Part shown: one piece after another, positions 1 to 6,412 of the stretch
How the letters are laid out: every line of letters starts with the position of its first letter
How positions within the stretch are numbered: position 1 is the stretch's first letter
Origin: a bacterium
GTDB lineage: Bacteria > Cyanobacteriota > Vampirovibrionia > Gastranaerophilales > Gastranaerophilaceae
Length of the DNA stretch: 8,963 nt
Direction: 5' to 3'
Assembly (NCBI GenBank): GCA_024408905.1
Contig: JAKSUP010000037.1
Coordinates: 1-8,963, forward strand
Translations under genes and position numbers: made by a program
The notes under the pieces: generated by a model
The model's input: only the letters and a program-made list of their open reading frames with translations
Database searches by the model: none
Told to the model about the DNA's origin: nothing

Positions 1-27
1 CTAAATGGTGAACCTGAATTAGATTAG
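1..27 (+). CDS. 3' end of an upstream gene (partial)
   Basis: The first frame reads LNGEPELD and then TAG at 25-27. The other two plus frames stop within the first ten bases. The acidic, polar tail is plausible as a protein C-terminus, but eight codons cannot identify a family. The gene would lie upstream of the hydrolase in the same direction, and the hydrolase has its own promoter-like sequence. Confidence 0.35.
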   Translation, partial: LNGEPELD

Positions 28-47
28 TCTGTATTCTTCAGATTTTT
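26..47 (+). terminator. weak hairpin plus T-run after the left-edge gene
   Basis: AGTCTG (26-31) pairs with CAGATT (39-44), including one G-T pair, around a 7-base loop. Three T's follow. The stem is short and AT-rich, so termination here would be inefficient. Listed because it directly follows the presumed stop codon. Confidence 0.2.
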
Positions 48-48
48 C

Positions 49-79
49 TTGTGCCTTATAGTAATCTTTAAGGTATAAT
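49..79 (+). promoter_or_regulatory. promoter of the DUF3089 hydrolase gene
   Basis: A consensus -10 box TATAAT lies at 74-79, with a weak -35 candidate TTGTGC at 49-54 (19-base spacer). Transcription from this box would start about seven bases downstream, at or next to the ATG at 87, so the mRNA would be leaderless or nearly so. The only purine-rich stretch upstream (AAGG, 70-73) is 13 bases from the ATG and partly inside the promoter, so it is unlikely to act as a ribosome site. Confidence 0.45.
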
Positions 80-86
80 CTTTTCT

Positions 87-1271
87 ATGAAAAGAGTCAT
101 TGTTTGTCTAATTTTTTTCTTGTTGTTTATACAAATTTGTTATGCAACAGATTATTCAAATCCCATAAATTGGGTTATTAATTCCAACACAAAAGAAAAC
201 ACTGAATACGATATTTTCTATATTTATCCGACTATTTTTGCTACAGAAAAAACTGCATTGTTCGATTGGTCAGATGAGCAAAATTCCAAAAAGGCAAAAA
301 AATACGCTAACGCTCAAACAAGTATTTTTAATCAAAAGGAAACAAGAGTTTTTGCACCTTTTGTTCGTCAATTGGATTTTGTATCAATCCTCAGTTATAT
401 TGATGAATTAAAATCATCTTCAAATATTGATTATCATAAAACAAATGCGAAATATGGAATTCAAGATACAATAGATGCTTTAAACTATTATCTTGAACAC
501 TATAATCAAGGCAGGCCATTTATTTTATTGGGGCATAGTCAAGGTGCTATAGATTTGTTATTTGCGATGAAAGAAGTAGATTTAGGCAAAAACTTCCTTG
601 CAGCATATTTGATTGGTTGCCCGAATACTTCAAAAGAGTTCTTGCGTGCTAAAGATACAAAGCTAGCACAAAGAAAAAATGATTTAGGTGTTATCATTAC
701 TTGGAATAGCCAAAAAGAAAATACAACTAATAATTATTTTTCAACTCCAAACGGATATGTAATCAATCCTTTGAACTGGAGAACAGACGAAAAACCTGCA
801 AGCAGGTTTAGGAATTCAAAATCTGAGTTTTATAACTACATTGATAATACATTTACTATAAAAACGCATTTTACCGGTGCAAAAGTTGATAAAAAGAATG
901 GCGTTCTATTGGTTGATATGCCGACAAAAAGCAGATACGATACTGAAGGTCTTTTTGGAGAAGGGATTTATCACACGTCTGACGTTTGGGCATTTTCTAA
1001 TGCAATATCAAAAAATGCAGAGGTTAGATTTCGGGCATATAAAAAATGGTTAAAAAAACAAGAGGCTTGTAAAAAATATTCTAATTGTGAACTTGGGGAT
1101 TTGGTCGGAGAAGATGTTGAAAGGCTGTATTTTTCAGGATACCATATTGATTACCACACGGAAGAATTTTCTAAAGAGCAAGCAAAAAAGTTTGCAAAAG
1201 ATTGTTTGAACGAAGGGGTTTTAAATCAATACCAAATGGATTGCTGTACAACAAGGAAAATGTATCCGTAA
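87..1271 (+). CDS. secreted alpha/beta hydrolase, DUF3089 type
   Basis: This is a 394-residue protein with a classical signal peptide. MKR is followed by a hydrophobic stretch (residues 4-17) and a likely cleavage after CYA at residue 20, so it should act in the periplasm or outside the cell. The mature part looks like a DUF3089 alpha/beta hydrolase: an early strand YDIFYIYPT (41-49), the nucleophile elbow GHSQG (149-153, probable catalytic Ser151), and a late GIYHTSDVWAF segment with a likely catalytic His296 before an NAEVR helix. The third acid is not certain; Asp276 or Asp278 in LLVDMP is a candidate. Family members are presumed esterases or lipases; the substrate here is unknown. Residues beyond 325 form a lysine-rich tail with several cysteines (327, 334, 373, 386, 387), which could form disulfides after export. 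No lipobox is seen. The ATG at 87 is fixed by the signal peptide. It sits 8 bases behind a -10 box, suggesting leaderless translation. Confidence 0.85.
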   Translation: MKRVIVCLIFFLLFIQICYATDYSNPINWVINSNTKENTEYDIFYIYPTIFATEKTALFDWSDEQNSKKAKKYANAQTSIFNQKETRVFAPFVRQLDFVSILSYIDELKSSSNIDYHKTNAKYGIQDTIDALNYYLEHYNQGRPFILLGHSQGAIDLLFAMKEVDLGKNFLAAYLIGCPNTSKEFLRAKDTKLAQRKNDLGVIITWNSQKENTTNNYFSTPNGYVINPLNWRTDEKPASRFRNSKSEFYNYIDNTFTIKTHFTGAKVDKKNGVLLVDMPTKSRYDTEGLFGEGIYHTSDVWAFSNAISKNAEVRFRAYKKWLKKQEACKKYSNCELGDLVGEDVERLYFSGYHIDYHTEEFSKEQAKKFAKDCLNEGVLNQYQMDCCTTRKMYP

Positions 1272-1274
1272 AAA

Positions 1275-1285
1275 TGTAGTATAAT
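1275..1285 (+). promoter_or_regulatory. -10 region for the OmpH-like gene
   Basis: TATAAT lies at 1280-1285, preceded by TGTAG. No good -35 box is visible at the usual distance because that stretch is the end of the hydrolase gene. A start near 1292 would leave a leader of about 24 bases carrying the AAGGAG ribosome site at 1303-1308. Transcription could also continue through from the hydrolase gene, 44 bases upstream. Confidence 0.4.
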
Positions 1286-1315
1286 TATAATGTATTGAGG
1301 ATAAGGAGATTAAAA

Positions 1316-1717
1316 ATGGCAGAAGAAATTTCTACAGAAAAGAAAATCAAGATGGCATACATTGATGTAAATTATATTGTAAATCAATCAAAAGATATTC
1401 AAGAATTGAAAAATGAAACAGCTATAAAAAACAAAGATTTACAAATATGGCTTTCAAAAGTTAATACGGAAGTAATGGAAAAAGGTACACGTCAAGAACA
1501 AGAACAGCTTGTTAATCAATATAATCAAGAATATGCAATGAAACAAGCAAATATAAGACAAGATTATAATTTAAAATTGCAACAAATTGATGCAAAAATT
1601 ACGGGTATAATTGCAGAAGAAGCTAAAAAATTGGATTATGATTTTATTTTTGCAAAAGGTACTTTACTTTATGGTGGCGAAGATATTACATTAAAGATTG
1701 CTGAATTAGTTAAATAA
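1316..1717 (+). CDS. OmpH/Skp-like chaperone homologue without signal peptide
   Basis: This is a 133-residue protein. The order AYIDVNYIVNQS (14-25), a long charged/Gln-rich helix (about 25-105), then DYDFIFAKGTLLYGGEDIT (107-125) matches the OmpH/Skp family, whose members usually carry a signal peptide, form trimers with coiled-coil arms and hold outer-membrane proteins in the periplasm. Two things are unusual. No hydrophobic export signal precedes the core: the N-terminus is MAEEISTEKKIK, so a cytoplasmic location is predicted. The protein is also shorter than typical members (roughly 160 residues or more), mainly through shorter helical arms. The ATG at 1316 is chosen over an in-frame TTG at 1295 because AAGGAG (1303-1308) sits 7 bases before it; the TTG would not add a signal peptide. 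The gene is followed directly by a strong terminator. Family assignment is good, but periplasmic function should not be assumed. Confidence 0.75.
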   Translation: MAEEISTEKKIKMAYIDVNYIVNQSKDIQELKNETAIKNKDLQIWLSKVNTEVMEKGTRQEQEQLVNQYNQEYAMKQANIRQDYNLKLQQIDAKITGIIAEEAKKLDYDFIFAKGTLLYGGEDITLKIAELVK

Positions 1718-1728
1718 GGTTTATAATT

Positions 1729-1777
1729 AATTAAAAAGGAAAGCGTCCAAAAAGTCAGGGTACTTTCCTTTTTAATT
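1729..1777 (+). terminator. intrinsic terminator after the OmpH-like gene
   Basis: Perfect 15-base arms (1729-1743 and 1763-1777) enclose a 19-base loop. The core is AAAAAGGAAAG paired with CTTTCCTTTTT, and T's continue to 1779. The A-rich left arm could give a U-run on the minus strand too, but the minus-strand operon has its own terminator first, at 1796-1822. Confidence 0.75.
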
Positions 1778-1795
1778 TTGTAATAAATATTATGT

Positions 1796-1822
1796 AAAAA
1801 AGGGTGACTTTTTAGTCACCCT
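1796..1822 (-). terminator. intrinsic terminator of the speE operon
   Basis: On the minus strand the stem AGGGTGACT (1822-1814) and AGTCACCCT (1809-1801) has nine pairs around an AAAA loop and runs into six U's (the A-run at 1796-1801). It begins 20 bases after the spermidine synthase stop codon, a textbook position. Confidence 0.85.
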
Positions 1823-1842
1823 CATCAAATTTGTTTTTAGAA

Positions 1843-2697
1843 TTAATTCAACAATTCCTTCAAATAATTTGGTAAAGCAAATCTTGCCTCGTGATATTCT
1901 TTGTTATAAATCTTACAAGATTTTGTAATTGCTTCTCCACGTCTTTCGTCCCAATATGAAAGAGGTTTTACGGTTTCTGAACAAAATGCCCAAGCCCAAT
2001 ATCCACCAGGGTATGTTGGGATATTTGATGTGAAGGTTGAGCAAATCGGAAATACTTTTTTAAGCAAAGCATACATTTTTCTGATTTCTTCTTTATTTAC
2101 AAAAGGTGATTCAGATTGAGCGCAAACAATTCCACCTTCTTTTAAAGAATTTTTAACATTTGTGTAAAATTCTTCTGTAAAGAGTCCTTCCCCAGGCCCC
2201 ATTGGATCTGTTGAATCAATTAAAACTATGTCAAACATATTTTTCTTGTCTTTAATATATTCTATAGCGTCTTGAACCAATATTTCGCATTTCGGATTAT
2301 CAAGCTCGCAAGCAATTGTTGGTAAATATTTCTTACATTCATCAATAACATCACCGTCAATTTCACAAAGCACAACTTTTTCAACAGTATCGTGTTTAAG
2401 AACTTCTCTCACGGTTCCACCATCACCACCACCTATAACCAAAACTGTTTTCGGACATTTATGGTGCATCATTGGAACATGTGCTATCATTTCATGATAA
2501 TTCCACTCATCACCTTCTGTTGTCATCATCAAATCATCAAGAGTTAAAACTCTGCCTAATCTGCTATCTGTTTCAAAAATTTCCAATTTTTGAAACTTAG
2601 TTTGTTTTGAAACCAAAACTTTTCCTGATTTTATTGCAACTCCGAAACCTGCCGGATTAATTTCGTGATAATAATTGTTTTCTATACCGTTTTTCAT
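1843..2697 (-). CDS. speE: spermidine synthase (polyamine aminopropyltransferase)
   Basis: At 284 residues the protein is full length for the family. It transfers the aminopropyl group of decarboxylated S-adenosylmethionine to putrescine, giving spermidine and MTA, in the cytoplasm. Visible signatures in order are an N-terminal beta domain, EWNYHEMIAHVP (65-75), the nucleotide-binding loop GGGDGG (89-94), CEID (111-114) at the end of the next strand, QDAIEYIK (142-149), the catalytic loop DSTDPMGP (161-168, with Asp161 and the probable catalytic Asp164), and YPGGYWAWAF (229-238) near the active site. It is the last gene of a four-gene minus-strand operon. Its ATG overlaps the TGA of the HIT gene (ATGA at 2697-2694), with AGGAG (2712-2708) ten bases upstream. 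A decarboxylated-SAM source (speD) is not in the window. Thermospermine or agmatine aminopropyltransferase activity cannot be excluded by eye. Confidence 0.93.
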   Translation of the reverse strand: MKNGIENNYYHEINPAGFGVAIKSGKVLVSKQTKFQKLEIFETDSRLGRVLTLDDLMMTTEGDEWNYHEMIAHVPMMHHKCPKTVLVIGGGDGGTVREVLKHDTVEKVVLCEIDGDVIDECKKYLPTIACELDNPKCEILVQDAIEYIKDKKNMFDIVLIDSTDPMGPGEGLFTEEFYTNVKNSLKEGGIVCAQSESPFVNKEEIRKMYALLKKVFPICSTFTSNIPTYPGGYWAWAFCSETVKPLSYWDERRGEAITKSCKIYNKEYHEARFALPNYLKELLN

Positions 2698-3014
2698 AGT
2701 TTTATATCTCCTGCTAAAATGTGTATGTGAAGGTGGAACACGGTCTGGCCGACTTCTGCACCTGTATTAATAACTGTTCTGTATGATTTCAGATTTAATT
2801 TTTTGGCAACTTCTCTTACTGTCATCATTAATTTGCCCAACAAAACTTCATCATTCAATTCGCTTAATGAATCAACGTGTTTTTTCGGTACAACTAAAAC
2901 GTGAGTATCTGCCTTTGGCTCAATGTCATTAAATGCTACAGCATATTCATTTTCATAAACGAATTCAGTTCCAAAATCGCCGTTTATTATTTTACAAAAA
3001 ACGCAATCACTCAT
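2694..3014 (-). CDS. HinT-like histidine triad (HIT) protein
   Basis: This 106-residue HIT-family protein is of the HinT type, expected to hydrolyse adenosine phosphoramidates and related AMP-lysine compounds in the cytoplasm. The N-terminal CVFC pair (Cys4, Cys7) matches the zinc-binding start seen in many HinT proteins. His38 and His46 lie in THVLVVPKKH. The triad HLHIH is His94, His96 and His98, with His96 the expected nucleophile. The protein stops soon after the triad (ILAGDIKL) and lacks the longer C-terminal tail ending in a WPPG-like motif typical of bacterial HinT, a tail that affects substrate choice in the family. The start is set by AAGGAG six bases upstream (around 3026-3021). 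Translation is coupled to speE by a 4-base overlap, and the gene lies 30 bases behind yggT. Confidence 0.9.
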   Translation of the reverse strand: MSDCVFCKIINGDFGTEFVYENEYAVAFNDIEPKADTHVLVVPKKHVDSLSELNDEVLLGKLMMTVREVAKKLNLKSYRTVINTGAEVGQTVFHLHIHILAGDIKL

Positions 3015-3044
3015 ATTATTCTCCTTATTTCAAAAGATTTTATA

Positions 3045-3320
3045 CTATAATCCGAGTCCTGCCAAAAATCCTACAATTATTCCTTGTAAAATCCACAAAA
3101 GAATAAGTGCTATCATAGGAGAAATATCTAACATTCCACCTATCGGTGGAATAATTCCTCTAAATATATTTAAGAAAGGATCTGTCACAGAACGCATCCA
3201 AGCATATGGTTGTTTATACCAGTCAATAGAAGGAATCCAAGTCAAAAATATTCTGATAACTAATAGTAAATTATAAAAATAAAATAATAAATCAACTATA
3301 CGTGCAAGTGAAAATCCCAT
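3045..3320 (-). CDS. YggT family membrane protein
   Basis: This is a small integral membrane protein of 91 residues with two hydrophobic segments (about 8-29 and 68-88). It shows the YggT signature: RIFLTWIP after the first helix, then SVTDPFLNIFRGIIPPIGG (44-62) and LDISPMIALILL. It is the single-repeat form, about half the length of the double-repeat enterobacterial YggT. Relatives in cyanobacteria and plastids (CCB3/YlmG-type) are linked to membrane or nucleoid organisation, but the biochemical role is not settled. GGAG seven bases before the ATG supports the start. It is the second gene of the operon, 24 bases after the MTA phosphorylase stop. Its placement among polyamine genes is not obviously functional. 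Confidence 0.88.
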   Translation of the reverse strand: MGFSLARIVDLLFYFYNLLLVIRIFLTWIPSIDWYKQPYAWMRSVTDPFLNIFRGIIPPIGGMLDISPMIALILLWILQGIIVGFLAGLGL

Positions 3321-3344
3321 TTTATTTCTCCATTTTATTTTAAA

Positions 3345-4142
3345 CTATGCGCGTGATGATGCACTTGTATTTGCACAATTACAATTTGTATTATCAGCAG
3401 GTATTTTTTCTATCATATTAAATAAAAGTTTTTTCAAATTATCAATATTACTATTAAATACTTGAATTACTTCGTGATGAGAAACCGGAGGAACATCTCC
3501 TACTAACCCTGCATCATAATCTGTAATAAGTGAAATATTCAAAGGACACATATCCATTTCTTTAACTAAATAAGCCTCAGGAAAAGCCGTCATATTAATA
3601 ACTTCCCAACCTTGGTTAGTAAAGAATTTTGATTCAGATTTTGTAGAAAATCTTGGGCCGTTAATTACAACAACAGTACCTGTTTCATGAATGGTTATAC
3701 CAAGTTCTTTTGCAGATTCTATTGCTAATTTTCTAAGTTCAGGACAATAAGGGTCTGCAGCAGACGGGTGTGTGCAAACAGGACCTTCGTATATTGTAGA
3801 TTTTCTTCCGTCTGTCCAGTCAACAAATTGGTCACATATTACAAAATGTCCCGGAGCTACATGTTTTTGCAAACTACCTGCAGCACACGGAGATATAACT
3901 CTTTTACAACCAACTTCTTTCATTGCCCAAACATTTGCACGATAATTAATTAAATGTGGCATAATTGAATGGCTTCTGCCATGACGAGGCATAAATGCTA
4001 CTTTATGATTTCCAATTTTTCCAATAAATAAACTATCTGACGGCATACCATAAGGAGTATCCATTTTTACTTCTTGAATATCATCCAAAAAACTGTAAAA
4101 ACCTGAACCACCAAATACACCTATATCTGCTAATTTTTCCAT
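3345..4142 (-). CDS. mtnP: S-methyl-5'-thioadenosine phosphorylase
   Basis: This is a 265-residue member of the trimeric purine nucleoside phosphorylase superfamily. It cleaves MTA with phosphate to adenine and 5-methylthioribose-1-phosphate. Motifs in order are GVFGGSGFY (8-16, phosphate loop), PRHGRSH (52-58) with NYRAN (66-70), SPCAAGSL (84-91), INGPRFSTKSES (160-171), the substrate motif INMTAFPEA (182-190), and TDYD (207-210). The aspartates of TDYD read the 6-amino group in MTA phosphorylases, favouring adenine over hypoxanthine substrates. The gene leads the operon that ends with spermidine synthase, the enzyme that makes MTA, which supports the assignment. AGGAGG five bases before the ATG is the strongest ribosome site in the window. 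An oddity is a low-complexity C-terminus (251-265, NTNCNCANTSASSRA) with two close cysteines, beyond the normal fold. Confidence 0.92.
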   Translation of the reverse strand: MEKLADIGVFGGSGFYSFLDDIQEVKMDTPYGMPSDSLFIGKIGNHKVAFMPRHGRSHSIMPHLINYRANVWAMKEVGCKRVISPCAAGSLQKHVAPGHFVICDQFVDWTDGRKSTIYEGPVCTHPSAADPYCPELRKLAIESAKELGITIHETGTVVVINGPRFSTKSESKFFTNQGWEVINMTAFPEAYLVKEMDMCPLNISLITDYDAGLVGDVPPVSHHEVIQVFNSNIDNLKKLLFNMIEKIPADNTNCNCANTSASSRA

Positions 4143-4170
4143 CGTGTCCTCCTATCATATAATTTATCTA

Positions 4171-4179
4171 ATTGTAACA
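4171..4179 (-). promoter_or_regulatory. extended -10 promoter of the mtnP-speE operon
   Basis: On the minus strand TGT-TACAAT (4179-4171) forms an extended -10 element. No convincing -35 box is seen upstream (TCTCAT at the expected distance), which fits an extended -10 promoter. The predicted start near 4164 leaves a 22-base leader with AGGAGG. This is the only gap before the first operon gene, so the promoter should be here; the exact box is tentative. Confidence 0.4.
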
Positions 4180-4254
4180 TAAAATTAATAAAAATGAGAG
4201 AAAATAGCAATTTATAAAGTGAAAAAAACTTTATATATGCAGAGGGAAATTTTA

Positions 4255-5337
4255 ATGCAAGTAAACACATTAAGAAAACTTATATCAAACGGATGGACTA
4301 TTGCTAATCGAAGGCAATTAGAGGGTTTCATTGGGAAAAAAGAATTAAAAAATCTTGCAAATGAGTTTGGCCTTTTACAAATGGATAATTATGCAATAGG
4401 CGAAGATGTATTTCTTGGGAAAAAAGATTTTTACAAACTGATTAATGACGGTAAAAACCTAACATTAAAATTAGGAATTTCTTCTGAAAATGGTGCAAAA
4501 AATTGTGCCAATGCAGAATCTGCTATTCTTTTAGAAAATGAAAATATTACGATAGCAGGGATAGCACAAAAAATTGACCAATTTTATAAAAAAGTGTTTG
4601 GCAATCATGAAATGTGGGAAAAACCAATGGAAGAAATTTTTGGCGAACCTAAGACAATGTCAAAACTATTTTCTCAAAAATTTAAACCTTTAAGACACAT
4701 TAACGAAGATGGTTATTATGTAACAACAATAATTGATAAAAAAACAGGTGAGCCTGTCGAAGCGTTTTTGAAGCAAATTAACTCCGGAAAACAGCTTGAA
4801 GAATGGGAAATGTACGTAAAACACGAAAACGGCGTGTATGAGCGCATTGGTAAACGGGGAATTCATATAAATAATAAAGAGAAAAAAATAACTCCGGATT
4901 GGATGGAATCGTCAGAAGGCGCAAGCGAATACAGTGGTATTGGTATAAGACTTCATCAATTAGGCGTAGAAAGAATGTTACAAACTGAATGCAAAACAAT
5001 AGAGATTGATTCTCTTTCTTCAGCATTTCCATTTCATTATAAATGCGGGTTTAGAAGCCCTGACGAGATTATATCGATAGGCAGAAAAAGCAATCTAAAA
5101 TGGTGGCTTAAAACCAATAATATTACTGAAGAGGAATGGGAAAGAATTGCAAAACCGACATACGATGAATTTGATATAGTATATGCAAATGCAAAAGCTT
5201 TGGAAGAAATTAAAAAACTGGCATTAGTAAAAACTAAAGGAGCCGGTTCTATCGGGAATACGACAATGTACTTACAAGGCGAAGAATTAAGCCGTTGGAT
5301 AGAAAGAGCAAAGTCTCAACCTATTTTACTTGATTAA
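4255..5337 (+). CDS. uncharacterised protein with a GNAT-like acetyltransferase domain
   Basis: This 360-residue protein is not recognised as a whole. Residues about 140-270 look like a GNAT N-acetyltransferase fold: strand YYVTTIIDKKTGEPVEAFL, a loop-helix EYSGIGIRLHQLGVERML (225-242) resembling the acetyl-CoA pyrophosphate loop, then KTIEIDSLSSAFPFHYKCGF (247-266), where FHYKCGF mirrors the common FYxKxGF end of the domain. No signal peptide or membrane segment is seen. The N-terminal 40 residues (NTLRKLISNGW, then RRQLEGFIGKKELKNLANEFG) look like a small helical module, perhaps DNA- or protein-binding. The C-terminal 90 residues are charged and helical. The substrate is unknown. A GTG at 4219 and an ATG at 4237 are in frame, but AGAGGGA (4241-4247), seven bases ahead of the ATG at 4255, favours that start. 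TATAAA at 4213-4218 is a possible -10. The last 12 bases overlap the convergent secG. Confidence 0.6.
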   Translation: MQVNTLRKLISNGWTIANRRQLEGFIGKKELKNLANEFGLLQMDNYAIGEDVFLGKKDFYKLINDGKNLTLKLGISSENGAKNCANAESAILLENENITIAGIAQKIDQFYKKVFGNHEMWEKPMEEIFGEPKTMSKLFSQKFKPLRHINEDGYYVTTIIDKKTGEPVEAFLKQINSGKQLEEWEMYVKHENGVYERIGKRGIHINNKEKKITPDWMESSEGASEYSGIGIRLHQLGVERMLQTECKTIEIDSLSSAFPFHYKCGFRSPDEIISIGRKSNLKWWLKTNNITEEEWERIAKPTYDEFDIVYANAKALEEIKKLALVKTKGAGSIGNTTMYLQGEELSRWIERAKSQPILLD

Positions 5338-5550
5338 TCCGAAACCCAAAATACTTACACAAACTAAAAATATTGCAGCTACAATATAAGTTAATTTGTT
5401 TAACCCTTTTTCAGCACTCTTTTGTGATGAAAATACTTGCGCAGCATTACCTATTCCTGCGATGCCATCGCCTTTAGGTGAGTGCATTAATATTAATACA
5501 GTTAATAAAACTGATGATACAACCATAATTGTCCAAACAATACCTGTCAA
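5326..5550 (-). CDS. secG: protein translocase subunit SecG
   Basis: This 74-residue membrane protein is the SecG subunit of the SecYEG translocon, which assists SecA-driven export. It has two hydrophobic helices (about 2-22 and 53-72). The conserved cytoplasmic loop carries LMHSPKGDG (21-29) and FSSQKSAEKGLNKLT (40-54), strikingly like cyanobacterial SecG. The start codon is TTG (5550-5548): AAGGAG lies seven bases upstream, the next in-frame ATG is at codon 9 inside the first helix, and starting there would shorten the helix. That ribosome site lies inside the last codons of the upstream Nudix regulator, and only two bases separate that gene's stop from the TTG, so the two are co-transcribed and probably translationally coupled. 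The 3' end overlaps the convergent GNAT-like gene by 12 bases. Confidence 0.92.
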   Translation of the reverse strand: MTGIVWTIMVVSSVLLTVLILMHSPKGDGIAGIGNAAQVFSSQKSAEKGLNKLTYIVAAIFLVCVSILGFGLIK

Positions 5551-5552
5551 AA

Positions 5553-6227
5553 TTATTCTCCTTTTTTAATAAAATGTGCTCTTTTTGAATTAAGTCTTAT
5601 AGTGTCAAACGTATACAACCTTGCCGGTCGTTTTGAAGTTGATTTAGAAAACTCGTTTAACTCTCTTAGTCCTTCTGTTGTAACAACCTTTTTCCTGAAA
5701 TTACGTTTATCAAGCTTACGTTCCATAATCATTTCGTAAGCTTTTTGCATCTCTGTTAAAGTAAATTTTTTATTAAGCAATTGATACGCAACAGGACACA
5801 TTTCCAATCTCTCGCGAGTACGTTTTAGAGAATATTCAATGATTTCTTTGTGGTCAAATGCCAAAGGCGGCAAATCAAAAACTTTATGCCATGCTACTTC
5901 ATCAGTTGTTTCAACATTAATATCTTCATATCTTATAAGAGCAAAATATGCACAAGTAATAACACGAGAAACAGGGTGTCTCAAAGGATCACCAAATGTA
6001 TATAGCTGTTCCAAATAAATATTTTCAACATTTGTTTTTTCTTTCAAAACTCTCATGGCAGCTTCATCAAGGTTTTCAGACATCCTGACATAACCACCAG
6101 GGATTGCCCATTTATCTTTAAACGGTTCATTAGCACGTTTAACCAATAACACTTGTAATGCATCTTGTTTAATTGTTAAAATTACTATGTCGACCGTAAT
6201 TTCATGTGTTTTTATTTCATTAAACAT
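5553..6227 (-). CDS. Nudix-domain transcriptional regulator, NrtR/AraR-like
   Basis: This 224-residue protein has an N-terminal Nudix domain (about 10-145) and a C-terminal winged-helix-like region (about 150-215: FTLTEMQKAYEMIMERKLDKR, then FRKKV and RPARLYTFD). That is the architecture of NrtR-type regulators, in which the Nudix domain binds a ligand such as ADP-ribose and the winged helix binds DNA. The Nudix box is degenerate: Gly45, Glu51, Arg59 and Glu63 are kept, but the usual Glu60 is Val, Glu64 is Lys and the glycine is Asn66. Loss of two metal-binding glutamates argues against hydrolysis and for a sensor role. It precedes secG with a 2-base gap. GAGGTGA (6237-6231) supports the ATG. 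No NAD or sugar genes lie nearby, so the regulon cannot be told from context; self-regulation through the palindrome at 6304-6316 is possible. A hydrolase with an accessory domain is the alternative. Confidence 0.8.
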   Translation of the reverse strand: MFNEIKTHEITVDIVILTIKQDALQVLLVKRANEPFKDKWAIPGGYVRMSENLDEAAMRVLKEKTNVENIYLEQLYTFGDPLRHPVSRVITCAYFALIRYEDINVETTDEVAWHKVFDLPPLAFDHKEIIEYSLKRTRERLEMCPVAYQLLNKKFTLTEMQKAYEMIMERKLDKRNFRKKVVTTEGLRELNEFSKSTSKRPARLYTFDTIRLNSKRAHFIKKGE

Positions 6228-6267
6228 ATTTCACCTCATGACCATTTTACAACAAACATCAATTTTT

Positions 6268-6297
6268 GTAATAGTTTCGAGAATAATAAGTGTACAA
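6268..6297 (-). promoter_or_regulatory. possible promoter of the Nudix regulator-secG operon
   Basis: On the minus strand TTGTAC (6297-6292) and TATTAC (6273-6268) are 18 bases apart. The predicted start near 6261 leaves a leader of about 34 bases. Both boxes deviate from consensus. A TAAAAT closer to the gene (6248-6243) was discounted because transcription from it would begin inside the ribosome site. Confidence 0.3.
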
Positions 6298-6301
6298 TTT
6301 G

Positions 6302-6331
6302 TTACATTTGAAATGTTAAATCTGGCATAAT
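6302..6331 (+). promoter_or_regulatory. possible divergent plus-strand promoter with embedded palindrome
   Basis: TTACAT (6302-6307) and an extended -10 TGG-CATAAT (6323-6331) are 18 bases apart. They face away from the Nudix regulator, towards the decayed fragment at 6413-6587. The 13-base palindrome ACATTTGAAATGT (6304-6316) overlaps the -35 and spacer, where a repressor would sit. The regulator encoded immediately to the left is the natural candidate, but this is inference. Confidence 0.35.
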
Positions 6332-6412
6332 ACTATTTCCGTTTGTACATATTAAGATTTGTAAAAATTTATCTAAAATTACTAAAGTTTTTATAAAAAT
6401 GCCATAAATTTA

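Noticed and set aside
3768..3953. Short plus-strand open frame inside mtnP
   Set aside because: It lies wholly antisense to a conserved enzyme and its translation resembles no protein.
4219..4254. Upstream GTG start for the GNAT-like gene
   Set aside because: It directly follows the TATAAA box and has no ribosome site. The ATG at 4255 has AGAGGGA seven bases upstream.
4778..5032. Minus-strand open frame inside the GNAT-like gene
   Set aside because: It is an antisense shadow of the coding frame with no ribosome site.
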